Positions 35,813 to 47,430 of a stretch of 64,000 nucleotides of DNA are shown here, in pieces; position 1 is the first letter of the stretch; every line of letters starts with the position of its first letter. Both the position numbers and the translations under genes were made by a program. Under the pieces are notes generated by a model that made no database searches, was not told where the DNA came from, and worked only from the letters and a program-made list of their open reading frames with translations. This stretch comes from Rhizopus sp. PT2906 (lineage: Eukaryota > Mucoromycota > Mucoromycetes > Mucorales > Rhizopodaceae): positions 1 through 64,000 of the forward strand of contig JAMYHX010000031.1 of NCBI GenBank assembly GCA_025529335.1, in the 5' to 3' direction.

Positions 35813-36160
35813 CAAGATAATGCCCTCTCAGCATTTTTGAAAGCCCATGGACAAGTTTATACCATCAATGGTCGATTATTCCAAGCGATAGGTGAAGTAT
35901 ATGGCTTAGTATTAATGATGGGTATTCGTATTTATACTATTAACCATGTGATCCAATATGTACTCAGCGGCTTCTGGCGAACTTGCCTTGTATTAGCTTC
36001 CACTGTCATTTTCATTGCCACTACTACCGGCGCATCCTTTCTCGGTATCTGCAATGACAGACTGAGTAACGCCTTTGATGGCAGAGCACAATACCATTGT
36101 TGTCTGAGCTTTAGCATGCTCTTTTGTCCGGTGCAAGAAATGAAAATTGCTGATACATGA
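35813..36160 (+). CDS. Possible terminal exon of a small membrane protein
   Basis: Behind an acceptor-like CTAATAG at 35806-35812 an open frame of 115 codons ends in TGA at 36158-36160. It contains two hydrophobic spans (AIGEVYGLVLMMGIRIY; TCLVLASTVIFIATTTGASF) and looks more protein-like than its neighbours. No start codon with a clean upstream exon was found, and no family is recognised. It may be the last exon of an undetected gene or a pseudogene. Confidence 0.3.
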   Translation, partial: QDNALSAFLKAHGQVYTINGRLFQAIGEVYGLVLMMGIRIYTINHVIQYVLSGFWRTCLVLASTVIFIATTTGASFLGICNDRLSNAFDGRAQYHCCLSFSMLFCPVQEMKIADT

Positions 36161-36549
36161 GATACCACACAAATAAATATTACCAGCTCAAAGCTTGCGT
36201 TGATTTCTGCAACCATCAATTCACAGCGTTTTTTTTTTCCTGGCTTGTTTTGCTAGGTTACCAGCAAGTGTTTTGACATGGTACTAGTTATTATTGATGG
36301 TAAACTTGTTTTGGGTTCGCATAGCATGATTCTTATATTGATGTTGTAAGTAATACTTTTACATAAAACAATTACCTTATGGCGGTGAAAAAGGCGGACA
36401 AGGCAAACAAAGGGAATGAGGGAGATTGAAGTGCCGCTTCATTTTCAGTGAGGCTCACGAATCGTGACTGTCTTTCTTGTTATTCATGTAAACTCTTTTT
36501 TGTGACAACTGAGTATACTTCTTTACTTTACTAGATAAAAAATATAAAG

Positions 36550-37808
36550 ATGGCGAAAAGAAAGGTAAACTAGATCATTCACAGTTTATATTTTTCCAGT
36601 ATTAAAACTTTTGTATTTAGAGAAAGACTAGAACTCACATTGCACCTACAGAAGAAGAAATGGACAAGATCCCTAAGAGTTTTGTTATGCGATCTGGAAT
36701 TGTTGGGCGATCTGTTACTGCGCTTGTAAGAGATGTTAGACGTATATTTGAACCACACACTGCAAGCCATTTAAGAGTAAGAAGATAAATTAGAAATAAT
36801 TTACGTGTAGATTGAGCCAACCGTTGCTATAGGAACGTCGATCCAATCGTCTTAAAGATTTTGTCATGGTTGCAGGACAACTTGGTGTCACTCACTTTGT
36901 AATATTTAGCCGCACAGAAAAGAACGTCAATCTTCGTATTTGTCGTGTACCTCGTGGACCCACATTGACCTTTAGGGTAGTCGAATATGCTTTAGCTAAA
37001 GATTGCTTGGCTCTCCAACGAAACCCAAAGACGTCCGATACCGAATATCGCACAAGTCCATTGATAGTACTAAATAACTTTCAGCAACCAGGAAAGGAAT
37101 TTAAAGTGATGACAGCCATGTTACAAAACATGTTTCCTTCTATTGATGTTCAAACAGTAACGTTTTACCGACAACAATTAAAAAAAAGAAAGACTCATTT
37201 TTTGTTATAGATGCAATTATCTCAAGCTAAGCGAGTGCTTTTATTCAACTATAATGAAGATACACAACAAATCGATGTTCGACACTATAGTATTGGCGTG
37301 AAAGCAACTGGTGTATCCAAGTCTATTAAGCGAGTAGTGAATACAGACCTACCCAACTTGGGTGATTTCGAAGACATATCAGACTACATCTTAAAAGAAG
37401 CAATAGTTTCAGAAAGTGACGTAGAAGATGGCCCGGAATCAACGGTTACGTTACCTGATCAGCGTAGAAATGAACAAAGGGCAGTACGCCTTTGTGAAAT
37501 AGGACCAAGAATGACATTGGAACTAGTGAAAGTAGAGAATGGCGTTTGTGGTGGAGAAGTGTTATACCATAGATATGGTAATCGAAATGATACATAATTA
37601 CCGTCTGATATTAACTAGCTTTATGTCTGTAGTCAAAAAGACAAAGAGAGAAAGAAAGGAAAATGAAGAAAGAGCGGCCAAAAAGGCGAAAATACTAAAA
37701 GAAAAGGAAGAAGCGAGAGCTTTGAGAGAAAAAGAAAAAGAGGAAGAAGCTTCAAAAGAAGAAGAAGCTACAGATGAAGATGAAGAAGATGATGAAGATG
37801 AAGCATAA
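36550..37808 (+). CDS. SSF1: Ssf1/Peter Pan Brix-domain ribosome biogenesis factor
   Basis: Five exons (36550-36564, 36621-36776, 36833-37156, 37211-37577, 37633-37808) give 345 residues. The Brix domain spans about residues 28-275: KSFVMRSGIVGRSVTALVRDVRR, NRLKDFVMVAGQLGVTHFVIF, RGPTLTFRVVEYAL, and ending with IGPRMTLELVKVENGV. It is followed by VKKTKRERKENEER, a lysine-rich helix and an acidic tail (ATDEDEEDDEDEA). Ssf1/PPAN acts in the nucleolus in 27S pre-rRNA processing and 60S assembly. The first exon codes only MAKRK. The final acceptor is the TAG at 37630-37632, because the closer TAG at 37615-37617 leads to an in-frame stop. It follows RPL42 on the same strand. Confidence 0.93.
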
Positions 37809-38261
37809 TAAACCTTTATTGAAATAACACTTGTATAAGAATAAACGACCATGTCTTTTTGTGCACTGTAAAGTTTCACATTGTCATAAACTGCTAGCTT
37901 ATCTCCCAATTCAAGCGTCTTTCTGGACCTCAGTTTCTGCTACACCCTGTCTATTAGACAAAAGGCGTATCTTTTCAAGTAATGAGCTTTCATTATATCC
38001 TTACAAAGTTGTAGGTAATATACTCTAAGGGCCACTTAGAACTTCTAAAGTTGTTTCAGCACAGCTAAAGAGTTATCAGCTTGTGACAGATTCTATTAGG
38101 CAATGACATTTTATTTGTCAAGCAGGGATTAATCTTTAAACGGAAAGGAGGAGGGGGGAGGGAGGAGGGGGAGAGAGGGATGATACACAAGTTTAGAATG
38201 TGAGCCTTTCAACTGTAGCATCATCGATATCTTTACTGCATTGTCTGTCGTCTGTCTCTTT
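37809..38261. other. Convergent 3' region between SSF1 and RPD3
   Basis: These 450 bases hold the 3' flanks of both genes and a G-rich purine run (GGAGGAGGGGGGAGGGAGG-like, about 38142-38178) on the plus strand. No coding frame is supported. The G-run cluster could form a quadruplex in RNA or DNA. Confidence 0.45.
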
Positions 38262-39860
38262 TCAATCGTCGTCATCTTCCATAGTATCGCTCCATCTTCC
38301 AACACTATCATTATCATCATCATCACTATACCATTCATTATCATGTATGATTCTTCTTCCTCTATATAACCTTGTATCTTTTCCTTTTTCTGAGTCTTCT
38401 TCTGCATCTCTTTGCTCTTCTTCACCATCTAAAAAACCTTGTATGTCAGGTGGGATTTCTTGCATCTGAATACTTGGTGCAGCATCTAAATATCTTAATT
38501 GTTCCATAACACGCTCGCGCACTTTTAGCAAATAAGTTCGATCATTTTGATTCTCTACTCTTCCCTTCAAATCAGGGTGTAACTTGTAATCTGGTTTAAA
38601 AAAGTCTCGATATTCATTTGGTGGTAAGTTTTCACTTAGTTCTGTATCAACAAGGACTGATGTCTCGTATGTCCAGCATCTTGCAACATTTCGAACAGTA
38701 TAGCCTCCTCCACCTACAACCAACAATGGGATATTAAAGTTTTTCACAAGCTGCACACATCGACCATGCGCACGTATGCTTAAATTAAAGCAACCAAGTC
38801 TATCACATCCTAATGAATCTGCTCCACATTGAAGAACGATGGCTGAGGGTTGATATGTTCCAATGACTGCATCAATGACTTCTTTAAATAACCAAACATA
38901 AGCATCGTCATCAATTCCATCTCGAAGAGGTACATTCACTGAGTAATATTTCCCAAGTGATGAACCTATTTCATCTATATGACCTGTTCCAGGAAAGAAA
39001 TCTCCGTTGTATTTATGAAAGCTGACTGTCATGACGCGATCAGTTGAGTAGAATGCTTCCTGTACTCCATCACCATGGTGAATATCAATGTCAATGTATA
39101 AAACGCGAGGAAAATATCTTTTCTATTAAAATTAGCTATAAACATGGACTAGTGTGTGTATACGAGTTCTATACCTTAATAATTCTAATGTACCAAGTAC
39201 GATATCATTCACATAACAAAATCCGCTAGCTTCACTTTTTTTAGCGTGATGAAGTCCACCAGACCAATTGATGCAAATATCTGCGCCGTCAGCTATCAGT
39301 TTCCTTGATGCTTCTATTGTTGCTCCCGCATATCGCTGACAAAAGTCGTAAATGCCATCAAAGATTGGACAATCGTCTCCTACGTTGAATCGTTGAAAGA
39401 GGTTTTCGTATTGATCGGCATTATCTGGTGTTACTCTTATAGAATGGATTAATACAAGTATTTAAAAAAGTATACACATGTACCTCTTTAAGAAATCTAC
39501 ATAATCTGCAGAATGAAAGTTTCTAATTTCATTATCTGTTGCTTTACGAGGTTGAAATATCTCCATTTTTTCATGAAGACCATATTTCAATACTAAATGA
39601 TTAGTGAGTGTCAGTCGATGAGGCTTCATTGGGTGACGTTCCTATAGGATCAAATACGGTGAACAATGAATGTCTTTTCAACATGTCATATTTACTCCAT
39701 AATGATAGTTTCCAACACCTTCGTCATGAAAATAAGCTACTCGTTTTTTACTATGTGAAGCTAATCGTCGTTTTCCAGGTTGCATGTATTTCTGTGTTGA
39801 ATAATGATCCTCTGAGAAAGTTGACATGGAATCATCGTCAACGAATCCTTTTCGTGGCAT
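38262..39860 (-). CDS. RPD3: Class I histone deacetylase, Rpd3 type
   Basis: Four exons (39860-39696, 39641-39484, 39435-39175, 39117-38262) give 479 residues. Catalytic-core signatures are intact: HPMKPHRLTLTNHLVLKYGL, SGGLHHAKKSEASGFCYVND (the HH charge-relay pair), YIDIDIHHGDGVQEAFY (zinc-binding Asp and His), QCGADSLGCDRLGCFNLS and VVGGGGYTVRNVARCW. RPD3 homologs deacetylate core histones in Sin3 and related repressor complexes. One small departure is LSIRAHG where LSIRGHG is usual. The C-terminal 100 residues are acidic and disordered, with a charged end (DTMEDDDD). Its start is 102 bp from that of the JMJD6-like gene on the other strand. Confidence 0.95.
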
Positions 39861-39962
39861 TCTTTAAAAAAGTAAAAATTAAAAAGAAAGAAAGAAAAGA
39901 AAAACGAAAAAAAAAAAAAAAGAGAGAGTAAATTTTTTTTCTCTCTTTCTCTCTTTCTTGAA
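39861..39962. promoter_or_regulatory. 102-bp bidirectional promoter with purine/pyrimidine tracts
   Basis: Between the RPD3 (-) and JMJD6-like (+) start codons lies a nearly pure A/G tract (about 39870-39928, including A15 and GAGAGAG). A T/C tract follows (39933-39958, T8 then CTCTCTTTCTC). Each gene therefore has a pyrimidine-rich sequence on its own coding strand side. No TATA box was seen. The spacing implies shared control of the two chromatin-linked genes. Confidence 0.6.
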
Positions 39963-41374
39963 ATGACCACAAAGGCAAGCCGAATAGAAAGGAAGAAAAA
40001 GAAGAAATACAAGCTGTCAAAGAGTAAACGATATGATGACAAGATCAAAAAGGTCAAAGTCAAAGTTAGATCAGGTAGATCATGACTTTTTATTACATGA
40101 ATCTTTAATTGATCTAATTGAATAATAGAGATCGACTTGTTTGATTGGCAAAAATGGAAGTTTTATTGTAAAGATTATTGGATAGATTCTACCCTGGACA
40201 AAGTACCGAGAATAGACTATAGAAAGGTGTCAATAGAGGAGTTTATTCAAAACTACGAATCAAAAAATATACCTGTTGTCATTACCCATGCAACTGATGA
40301 CTGGAGAGCACAGGCACATTGGTCTGAAGAGGTATTATTATTACTATCTTTATCATTGGTATACTAAATATTTTCTAGTATTTCTTAAAGTATTATAAAT
40401 CACATTTATTTAAAGTGGGAGATGATGACGATGACAATAATGTTTATATGAAGATGAAGCACTTTATATATTATTCACAACATGAAGGACTTAAGGATGA
40501 TTCACCACTGTACATATTTGACAGCGGATTTTATAGAACTTCTAGAACAAAAAAAAAGTTGGGCAATCACTTGTTACAAGACTACAAAGTGCCCAATTAT
40601 TTTTCAGAAGATCTCTTTAAATTGACAGGCAGCAGACGACCCCCTTATCGATGGCTCGTCATAGGTGGTTCTCGAAGTGGTACTGGAATCCATAAAGATC
40701 CATTAGGTACTTCAGCTTGGAATGCTCTGATCAGAGGTCATAAGCGTTGGTGTCTCTTCCCACCAAACACTCCCAAGTCACTCTATGATCCACCCATGAA
40801 GCCTTATGATCACGAAGGCGTCTCTTGGTTTGATCAAGTCTATCCTAAATTTAAAAAGCAAGATGACCCAAATGATCCAAGAACTCTTGGCGAAAAGCTA
40901 GGCATGGTTGAAGTATTACAACAACCTGGTGAAACAATATTTGTGCCTGGCGGCTGGGCTCACGTGGTTATGAATTTGGATTTTACCATTGCTGTAACAC
41001 AAAACTTTTGTTCTTCTACAAATCTTGAATATGTGTACCTGTCCACAAGGCACTCTAGACCTAAACTAGGAGAAAAGCTATATAGAAAAATACAAGAATT
41101 AGGAAAAAGAGAGCCTAAACTGTATGGAAATGCAGCTGCTTCACTACAGATGCTTAGAACAGTTCCACGATTACCACCTGATAGCAGTAGCGATAGTTCA
41201 GCCAGTTCATCAAGTAGCAGTAGTAGCAGTAGTAGTAGTGCTTGTATCAGTAATAATCAACAAAAGAGAAAGAGAATTATATCTTCAACAGAATCAGAAA
41301 CAGACTTGAGTGATGGAACATGCATGTGTAAGAAATGTAAAACTAAACGAAAAAAGAAAACAAGATTAGTATGA
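39963..41374 (+). CDS. JMJD6: JMJD6-like JmjC oxygenase
   Basis: Three exons (39963-40074, 40129-40331, 40379-41374) give 436 residues. The N-terminus is very basic (RIERKKKKKYKLSKSKRYDD). The core follows the JMJD6 order closely: SPLYIFDS, LLQDYKVPNYFSEDLFKL, RRPPYRWLVIGGSRSGTGIH, DPLGTSAWNALIRGHKRWCL, QPGETIFVPGGWAHVVMNLD. The iron ligands are the H and D of GIHKDP and the later H of GGWAHV. JMJD6 is a 2-oxoglutarate/Fe(II) lysyl 5-hydroxylase acting on splicing factors and histones in the nucleus. A serine run of about 12 with flanking SSSDSSASS sits near residues 375-397, the same place as the polyserine of animal JMJD6. The tail ends in a KCKTKRKKKTRL cluster. Confidence 0.93.
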
Positions 41375-41417
41375 TGCGTCTTTTTATTATAGAACATAGA
41401 CAATAAATAAACAGCTA

Positions 41418-44216
41418 CTAAAAAACTCGCTTTTTGACACGAATTGTCACATCTGGATCAAACAAGGACATATCACTATGTCTCGTCGTATCTATGAAAA
41501 GAGGTTACTTAAAATCAGTTCATAGACCATAGATAACTTACCTTCAACTTCATTTCTATTGTTATAGCCAACCGTCTGCACTATCCTTGTATTTCCACTA
41601 GTTCTCGACTGTGGAGTTTTACGAAACCTTTTATAATTAACAACACCATGACTGCTTTGTTGTTGTTGTTGTTGGATATGTGTATTGACAGGGCGTGGCC
41701 GCTTCACAAGAGGAGCATAAATGACCTGATCTCTGTTCTCAGTATTCCTGATGGAAGGTGTGATTGTATTGGCGGTTGATTCAACTGTATCAGACTGAGG
41801 ATGTGCAGTAGCCTGAGACTCAAAAGCAGTACTAGTAGCAGCAGTAGTAGTATCAGGCGCTTCATCAATGGGTATATCTATAATCATTGCATCATTGGAA
41901 ATGATGGTTGATTCATTGGTGATATCAGTAGCAGAATGTTGTTCCATAACAGGTTCATTTTGATCAAAGACTACATCGGCTGTGGATGTTTCATTTATAA
42001 GAGAAGGTGGTGTTTGTACATTGATTGTATTGGTATCCACCAGGCCACCTTCCTCCGTCTTATCTTCCTCCATTCTATCTTGCTGTCGATTTTCTACTGA
42101 TTCATCTCGGCTAACTGTTGGTTCTAATTCGGATGGTTCAGATAAGCGTGACGTTATGGGTGGTGGCGACGATGGTGCAGGTAGTGGATCGAAATTTCCA
42201 ATCATGTCATCAAAGAAATCACCTACATTAAGAGTAAGAGTTGCAGCTTCTACCTGTGGTAATGATCGTGAACAAGCAGACGTCTTGGACACTGAGCCAT
42301 TTTCCAGCTTGGATTTTAGCTCAGGTTTGGCTTCGGATGGTATGATTTGCTCATCCAGATCAAAGATATCAGTCAGCATAGCTGTTGGTGTTTGACTTAA
42401 TGTATCGTCTTTATGTTCAGATGCTGCATCTGAGCTATCGGGTTTGACCTGAATACTTTTGGATGTGTGAGCATGAAGTTGACAAGAGCTATATGGCACT
42501 TTGTCTTCTTTGGAATGATCAGGTATAGAGGCTATTGCCAGGGTATCTACATGATTAGAAGCTATGTCACTATGTGTCTGATCATCTGTTGATGCTGTTT
42601 GTGAAGTATGAGGCGGTGCGATGTCAATCTGTCGTCGTATGGATGAACTTGAGTATGGAATTGTGGCAGAAGGGTTAAATGGGACAGTATCAGCCTCCTG
42701 AAGCTCTCTATAAGTCATCTTTGGGCCATGATTATTTTGAGAAATTGGCATTGTGTCCACTGAGGGATTAAAAGGTACAGTATCCGCCTCCTGCTGTTCA
42801 GTTGAAATAGCTTGACGACGACTATCATCATGATAAGATGCTGCTGGCTCTACAGGATTATGAGGTATTGAAGGGCCAGGAGTGCCCGATTGAGGACTGG
42901 TTCGTTGGTTGTTTATGTCAAAGCTGGCTCTAGGGTTGCACATTGTGTGTGTTGAGCCATATATTACTGCATAGATTATTTCTGCATCTGGTATTGTTCG
43001 AACATTTCCGTGATTGCTACAGAATTGCGCTTCTAAAGCTACCCAGCGATCTGAAGCTACTAATTCTGGCGGTGGCTGTATAAAAAGTGTTGTTTCCTTT
43101 ATATCACTAACATCTATTCCCGTATCCATATCAACCAATCTTATGTTACCATGACATAGTTTAATAAGAAATGCTATGCGCTCATACTTTCTTTTTATAT
43201 GAATATAATGCAGCAATTAATCTATCTATGTTCATACCTGTCCTTGATCAAATATCCAAAAATCTATGCCATCAAACAACTCATCTCTATTTGGGTTATA
43301 CACTAGTTCGATTGTCTTTCTCAATGGTCCATAATCTTTTAAGACGATAGGCTCTGTCTGTCTATTTGCCTCTTCAACATCACCGTTCTCTATTAAACTA
43401 TACAACCACTTTTCAGACACAATTGGTCTATTGGTAACCATTGCATGCATCAACTTGTCGCTAACAAGCAATTCCGTCATGTACAAGTGAGTGCATTGAT
43501 TATTCCATTTTTTCAGTACATTAAACCCTAATACTTGTTTAATATACATGTTCTTTTAATAAAGAATGTTTTTTATGTTTACCTATTTGATATGCAGCCT
43601 TAACTAGTTTTTTCTTTTCAGCACTTTTGACAACATTTCGACATACAATAACGGGTTTCCATATCACCCTATCCAAAAAATCTTAGATACTATATCTCAA
43701 GAGAAAATGAATGTTGTATACTTCATATAGAATCCTAAGCTTCCTAGTTGCATAATTTCTTCGTTGTGCCATGGAGTCGAGCCTTGAACCAACTTTCCTT
43801 CTAAGCGTGTGCCATATGTAGTTTCGTGATCTGTTACTGTTAGTTTTGGTCTATGATTAACGTCTTCCTGTTGTTTGTGTATGTGTAAGTAGGCACATGT
43901 CAAATCACTAAATGACTTATTTACCAAGCCTGCCACTGTCATGGAAGCAACCGCTATTGTTACATGCTTTTTACTAATGCTGTTGTCATGTCGTATGACG
44001 ATATTGGTATCTACAAGAAAAAAAGTTAATCACATGCTTACAAGCATTGGTACATTCAACTCACTTCTTTTGCCTACAGTATATTCTTTTCCAGGTAGCA
44101 ATGCTTTTGAGCATTGTTGTTCTAAATGACAAAGTGTAAGTGAAGCACAAGAAAAAGACTATTGAACAACATCTACCTTCACCATTAACAAATATCGAAT
44201 ACTTCAAATACCACAT
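41418..44216 (-). CDS. NBS1: Nibrin/Nbs1 (MRN complex subunit)
   Basis: Seven exons (44216-44177, 44121-44065, 44010-43722, 43668-43583, 43533-43238, 43186-41542, 41491-41418) give 828 residues. The FHA domain (about 1-125) is built from three small exons: CSKALLPGKEYTVGKR, then NTNIVIRHDNSISKKHVTIAV. Tandem BRCT domains follow (VIWKPVIVCRNVV ... IVSEKWLYSLIENGDV, then DFWIFDQGQYERIAFLIKLC ... AEIIYAVIYGS). The remainder is a long S/T/D-rich disordered region containing repeated EADTVPFNPS segments near 42670-42800. A basic C-terminus follows (DPDVTIRVKKRVF). Nbs1 recruits Mre11-Rad50 and ATM/Tel1 to DNA breaks through FHA/BRCT phosphopeptide binding. The Mre11-binding site was not pinned down. 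Confidence 0.88.
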
Positions 44217-44689
44217 TTTATTGAAAAGACACACAAAGAACAAGGAAAAGAGAGAGAGAGAGAGAGAAATTTCTAAGACTAATACTGATGGTAGCAGTCT
44301 TTATTGTTTTTTAAGAGAATACATAGGCTCTCTTTTATTTATACTTCTTCAAATACATTCTTTCTATGGCAAAAGAGGAACTCTTGTGAACAAAGCATCT
44401 TGTTAATTTTGGTGGATGCAATGGCTGCTTCTTGTAAACATGATAATATCTGATTTAGAAAAGGCACTACTGCTGCTACTATGGCTTCACCTTCAATTAC
44501 TACTTGATAGCTTCTCTATTACTTGCTATCACTGTTATATCCCTTTTAAGAGAAAGCGTAATCGATAAGAATATATTTATATGACAATAGAGCACTCACT
44601 ACTATTTACTTGTTCTACTAAGTTACTCTATTTTTTTATTTGAATAAACTATTTAACGCAACGAAATATGGTACAATTACAAGAAAGCT
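44217..44689. other. Intergenic region between NBS1 and alcohol dehydrogenase genes
   Basis: About 470 bases holding the NBS1 promoter and the 3' flank of the dehydrogenase gene. A GA microsatellite (AGAGAGAGAGAGAGAG) occurs at about 44252-44268. No gene is supported. Confidence 0.5.
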
Positions 44690-45888
44690 TTATTCATTTT
44701 CCAAAACAATTCTATATCTTGGTTTGCCATCTCTGAATGCTTGGACGGCTTCATTACACTGTTTCATGGGATACTTGGTGATCCAGGGCTTCACATCGTG
44801 CTCAGCAGCAAATTGAAGCATTTCTTCAATCATGGAAGGAGAACCAATCATGGAACCAACAAGACTGATCTGTCTAGCTGCCAAGAGCATAGCAGGAATG
44901 CCGTTAAGAGGCGCTTCAGGAAGAGCAACCATAATGAAGTAACTGTTGGTGTCCATTAGTTTGAAATAAGTTGGCCCTAGAAAAATAGCTGTCAATGACC
45001 TTTATCTTTTAGACGAATGTTTACTTACAGTCAAACTCCTTGCTGTAAGCTGTACAAATGATGTGTGTAAAAGAACCCGTATGAGCCTTTAATTCATCGG
45101 GGTTGCTTGCATTAATATATTCATGGGAGCCAAGAGCTGTAGCATCTTGGAGCTTCTTGTCGGATCTGGAAATAGTGACTACACGAGCACCCATTGCTTT
45201 GGCCCTAAGCATCTATTAGACGCCCCATCTAAACAGAATACACTATAAACTTACCATTGAATAGCGTAATGGCCTAAGCCACCGAGACCGATGACACCAA
45301 CCTTGCTTCCCTTAGTGACACCGTATCTCTTCAAAGGAGAATAGGTAGTAACGCCAGCACAGAAAAAGGTGGCAGCAACTTCGTTTGTCATGTTGTCTGG
45401 CACTTTGAAAACAAAACGTTGGTGACCTCTCCATTTATCAGCATAACCACCAAAGGCCTTGTCACCGTTTGGCCAGCGGCTGTTGTAAGTACCAGTCTTG
45501 CGACCTTGACAAAGATTTTCTTCACCATTCAAGCACTCCTTACATTCGAGACAGGAGCCAGATTGAGCACCAACACCGATACGGTCGCCAACCTTGATAT
45601 GCTTTACATTCTTACCGACCGCAGTACAGATACCAGTGATTTCGTGTCCAGTAACGCAAGGATAGTCAGTTTCACCCCAACCACTATCTTGAGTGTGAAT
45701 ATCACTACCACAGATACCACAGTGAGTAATCTTCATGTCGACAGTATCATCGTCAGGAGCTCTTAAAGGCAATTCCATCCATTCCAAAGGCTTGTCTATT
45801 ATTAAGTTATGTCACTGCTATAGAGAAATATTAAGGTGGTTATACCTTTGGAAACAGCGGCCCATCCGTGAAAAGTATCAGAACTCAT
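44690..45888 (-). CDS. Cinnamyl-type NADP-dependent alcohol dehydrogenase
   Basis: Four exons (45888-45846, 45795-45255, 45204-45029, 44976-44690) give 348 residues, typical of zinc medium-chain dehydrogenases. The catalytic zinc site is in HCGICGSDIH and GHEITG. The structural zinc cysteines are in SGSCLECKECLNGEENLC. The Rossmann glycine motif is VIGLGGLGHYAIQWAKAMGA, followed by ISRSDKK, which suggests NADP preference. It resembles yeast Adh6 and plant cinnamyl alcohol dehydrogenases, which reduce a broad range of aldehydes in the cytosol. The third exon uses the acceptor CTTAG at 45205-45206, because the nearer AATAG gives a stop. Codon use is more regular than in neighbours, suggesting good expression. 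Confidence 0.93.
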
Positions 45889-46711
45889 TTGTGTGTTGTA
45901 ATAGAAAAAACAAGAATAAAACGATTTATATAAGCAATGTGATTCTCTTATTGATTAGAAATCAAGCTTGAAACTCAGGCAGATGTCATTTTCGATAATG
46001 AAACCAAACCCCAGGCAAATCGTCTAAATTATGCTTCAATCGTCCCCTTTTATTCTTTACTATGGAGACTAGTCTAGTAACAAAATGACCCATGATGGCC
46101 CTTTTATCTATACTGTTTTCTTGAATGTGCGTAGTCTCTAATATAAAGTAATAATCGGAACCAGAATTAGCTTCGAGATGAATTACACCATAAATGAAAA
46201 CTGCTTACGTCAACTAAACATCACGTTTAACCGAATTCAATGCATATAAAAGGAGTTTATCAGCACAATTGCTATTAGAAATAAAGCATGGGAAAATATT
46301 TAAAGCTAAAGACTTGCTCTTGTATTTTTTAATTGATTTTTACCTTTGATAACATTCACCAAGTATCAAAGACTCAGCTCATGGCGTAGTCAGAGGATTC
46401 TTGAATGTCTCCTACGCGTTTAAATACAAATTCCGGAACATTCTATCAACAATAGCTTATTTGAAATAAGATTATCTTTTCCCCTTTGCTTTCAAATTGA
46501 GCTAATTACTATTGTCTGGGTCTATCTGAGAAGATAATCACTGAAATTGCTTTGATACACAATATACAGGTTTATATATGGATAATCTTTCACGCTTCAG
46601 CATTGACGTCAGTGCTCACGCGCAGAGACAGTGTTTAGTGTAACAACTTGTTATCTGGTAGGACGAGCTTATTTGTTTAAAATGGTAAAATGAAAAATCT
46701 CAGTTGGCCAA
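45889..46711. promoter_or_regulatory. Upstream region of the alcohol dehydrogenase gene
   Basis: These 820 bases separate the dehydrogenase start from the 3' end of the next minus-strand gene. The region includes a perfect inverted AACCA/GGTT-rich patch only by chance and no recognised site. No coding frame of note was found. Confidence 0.4.
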
Positions 46712-47236
46712 TCACAATATCAAATGGAGAACTTCTGTACTAAGGTGACAACTTTGATCTGGTTTTGGTATTTTAACATGGCCTTCTTCTGTTTCTTCCA
46801 ACACTCCTTTACTAGGGATAACAGAAACAGTACCACCATTCATTTCGCTTTGAAAACCAACTGTTCCATAGTTGTAGTAGTTTGTTTCTGGTGATCGTTG
46901 TCGTTGTGGCTGCTCCTGTCGCAACAATGTTTCCTGTTCAAGTTGTCAAAAAATTAAGCTAGAATTTGCTTTTAAAAAAGAGATACAACTTACACAGTTT
47001 TCAATTAAACCATTTACAATTTGCATTTTGTCTTTTGACAGATCGCTGAAACGCGTTAACATACGTAAGCAATGTTTGTATTTGGTATAGATAACGGCTA
47101 GGTTAGGTTTCAACCTCTTCTCCATCATATGTTTTTTAAAGGATTCAAAATCCCACTTAGAAACTGGAGTGTATTTAAAGTATTGAACTTCTGAGTTTTC
47201 TGATGAGAAGTTGGGAGTAGGTACTTTGTTTTCCAT
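46712..47236 (-). CDS. Uncharacterised small protein
   Basis: Two exons (47236-46994, 46933-46712) give 154 residues. The first exon codes an aromatic and basic helical region (SEVQYFKYTPVSKWDFESFK, NLAVIYTKYKHCLRMLTRFS). The second is glutamine-, tyrosine- and glycine-rich and looks disordered (ETLLRQEQPQRQRSPETNYY). The junction TGT / GAA uses a GTAAGT donor and CAG acceptor and keeps the frame. I recognise no family. Confidence 0.6.
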
Positions 47237-47430
47237 ATTATAAATGAAGTTTTGTTATGGGATGTAGAAATGGTATTCAAAAAAACAGATGTCTATGCAC
47301 ATATTATATTTTCACATTCTCTGTGACGTTCACGTAGAAATTTTGATGACATTAGCTTTCATATTTTTTTCTTCTGTTTGGCAGCGGCTACAAAAAAAAA
47401 TATTCCCTTTTGCGAAACAATTCTCCATCA

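Larger units (their letters stand above)
35296..36549. other. Intergenic region between RPL42 and SSF1
   Basis: This 1.25-kb gap contains a perfect 44-bp tandem duplication (35627-35714), a possible exon of a membrane protein (35813-36160) and AT-rich flanks. No complete gene could be assembled. Confidence 0.5.
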
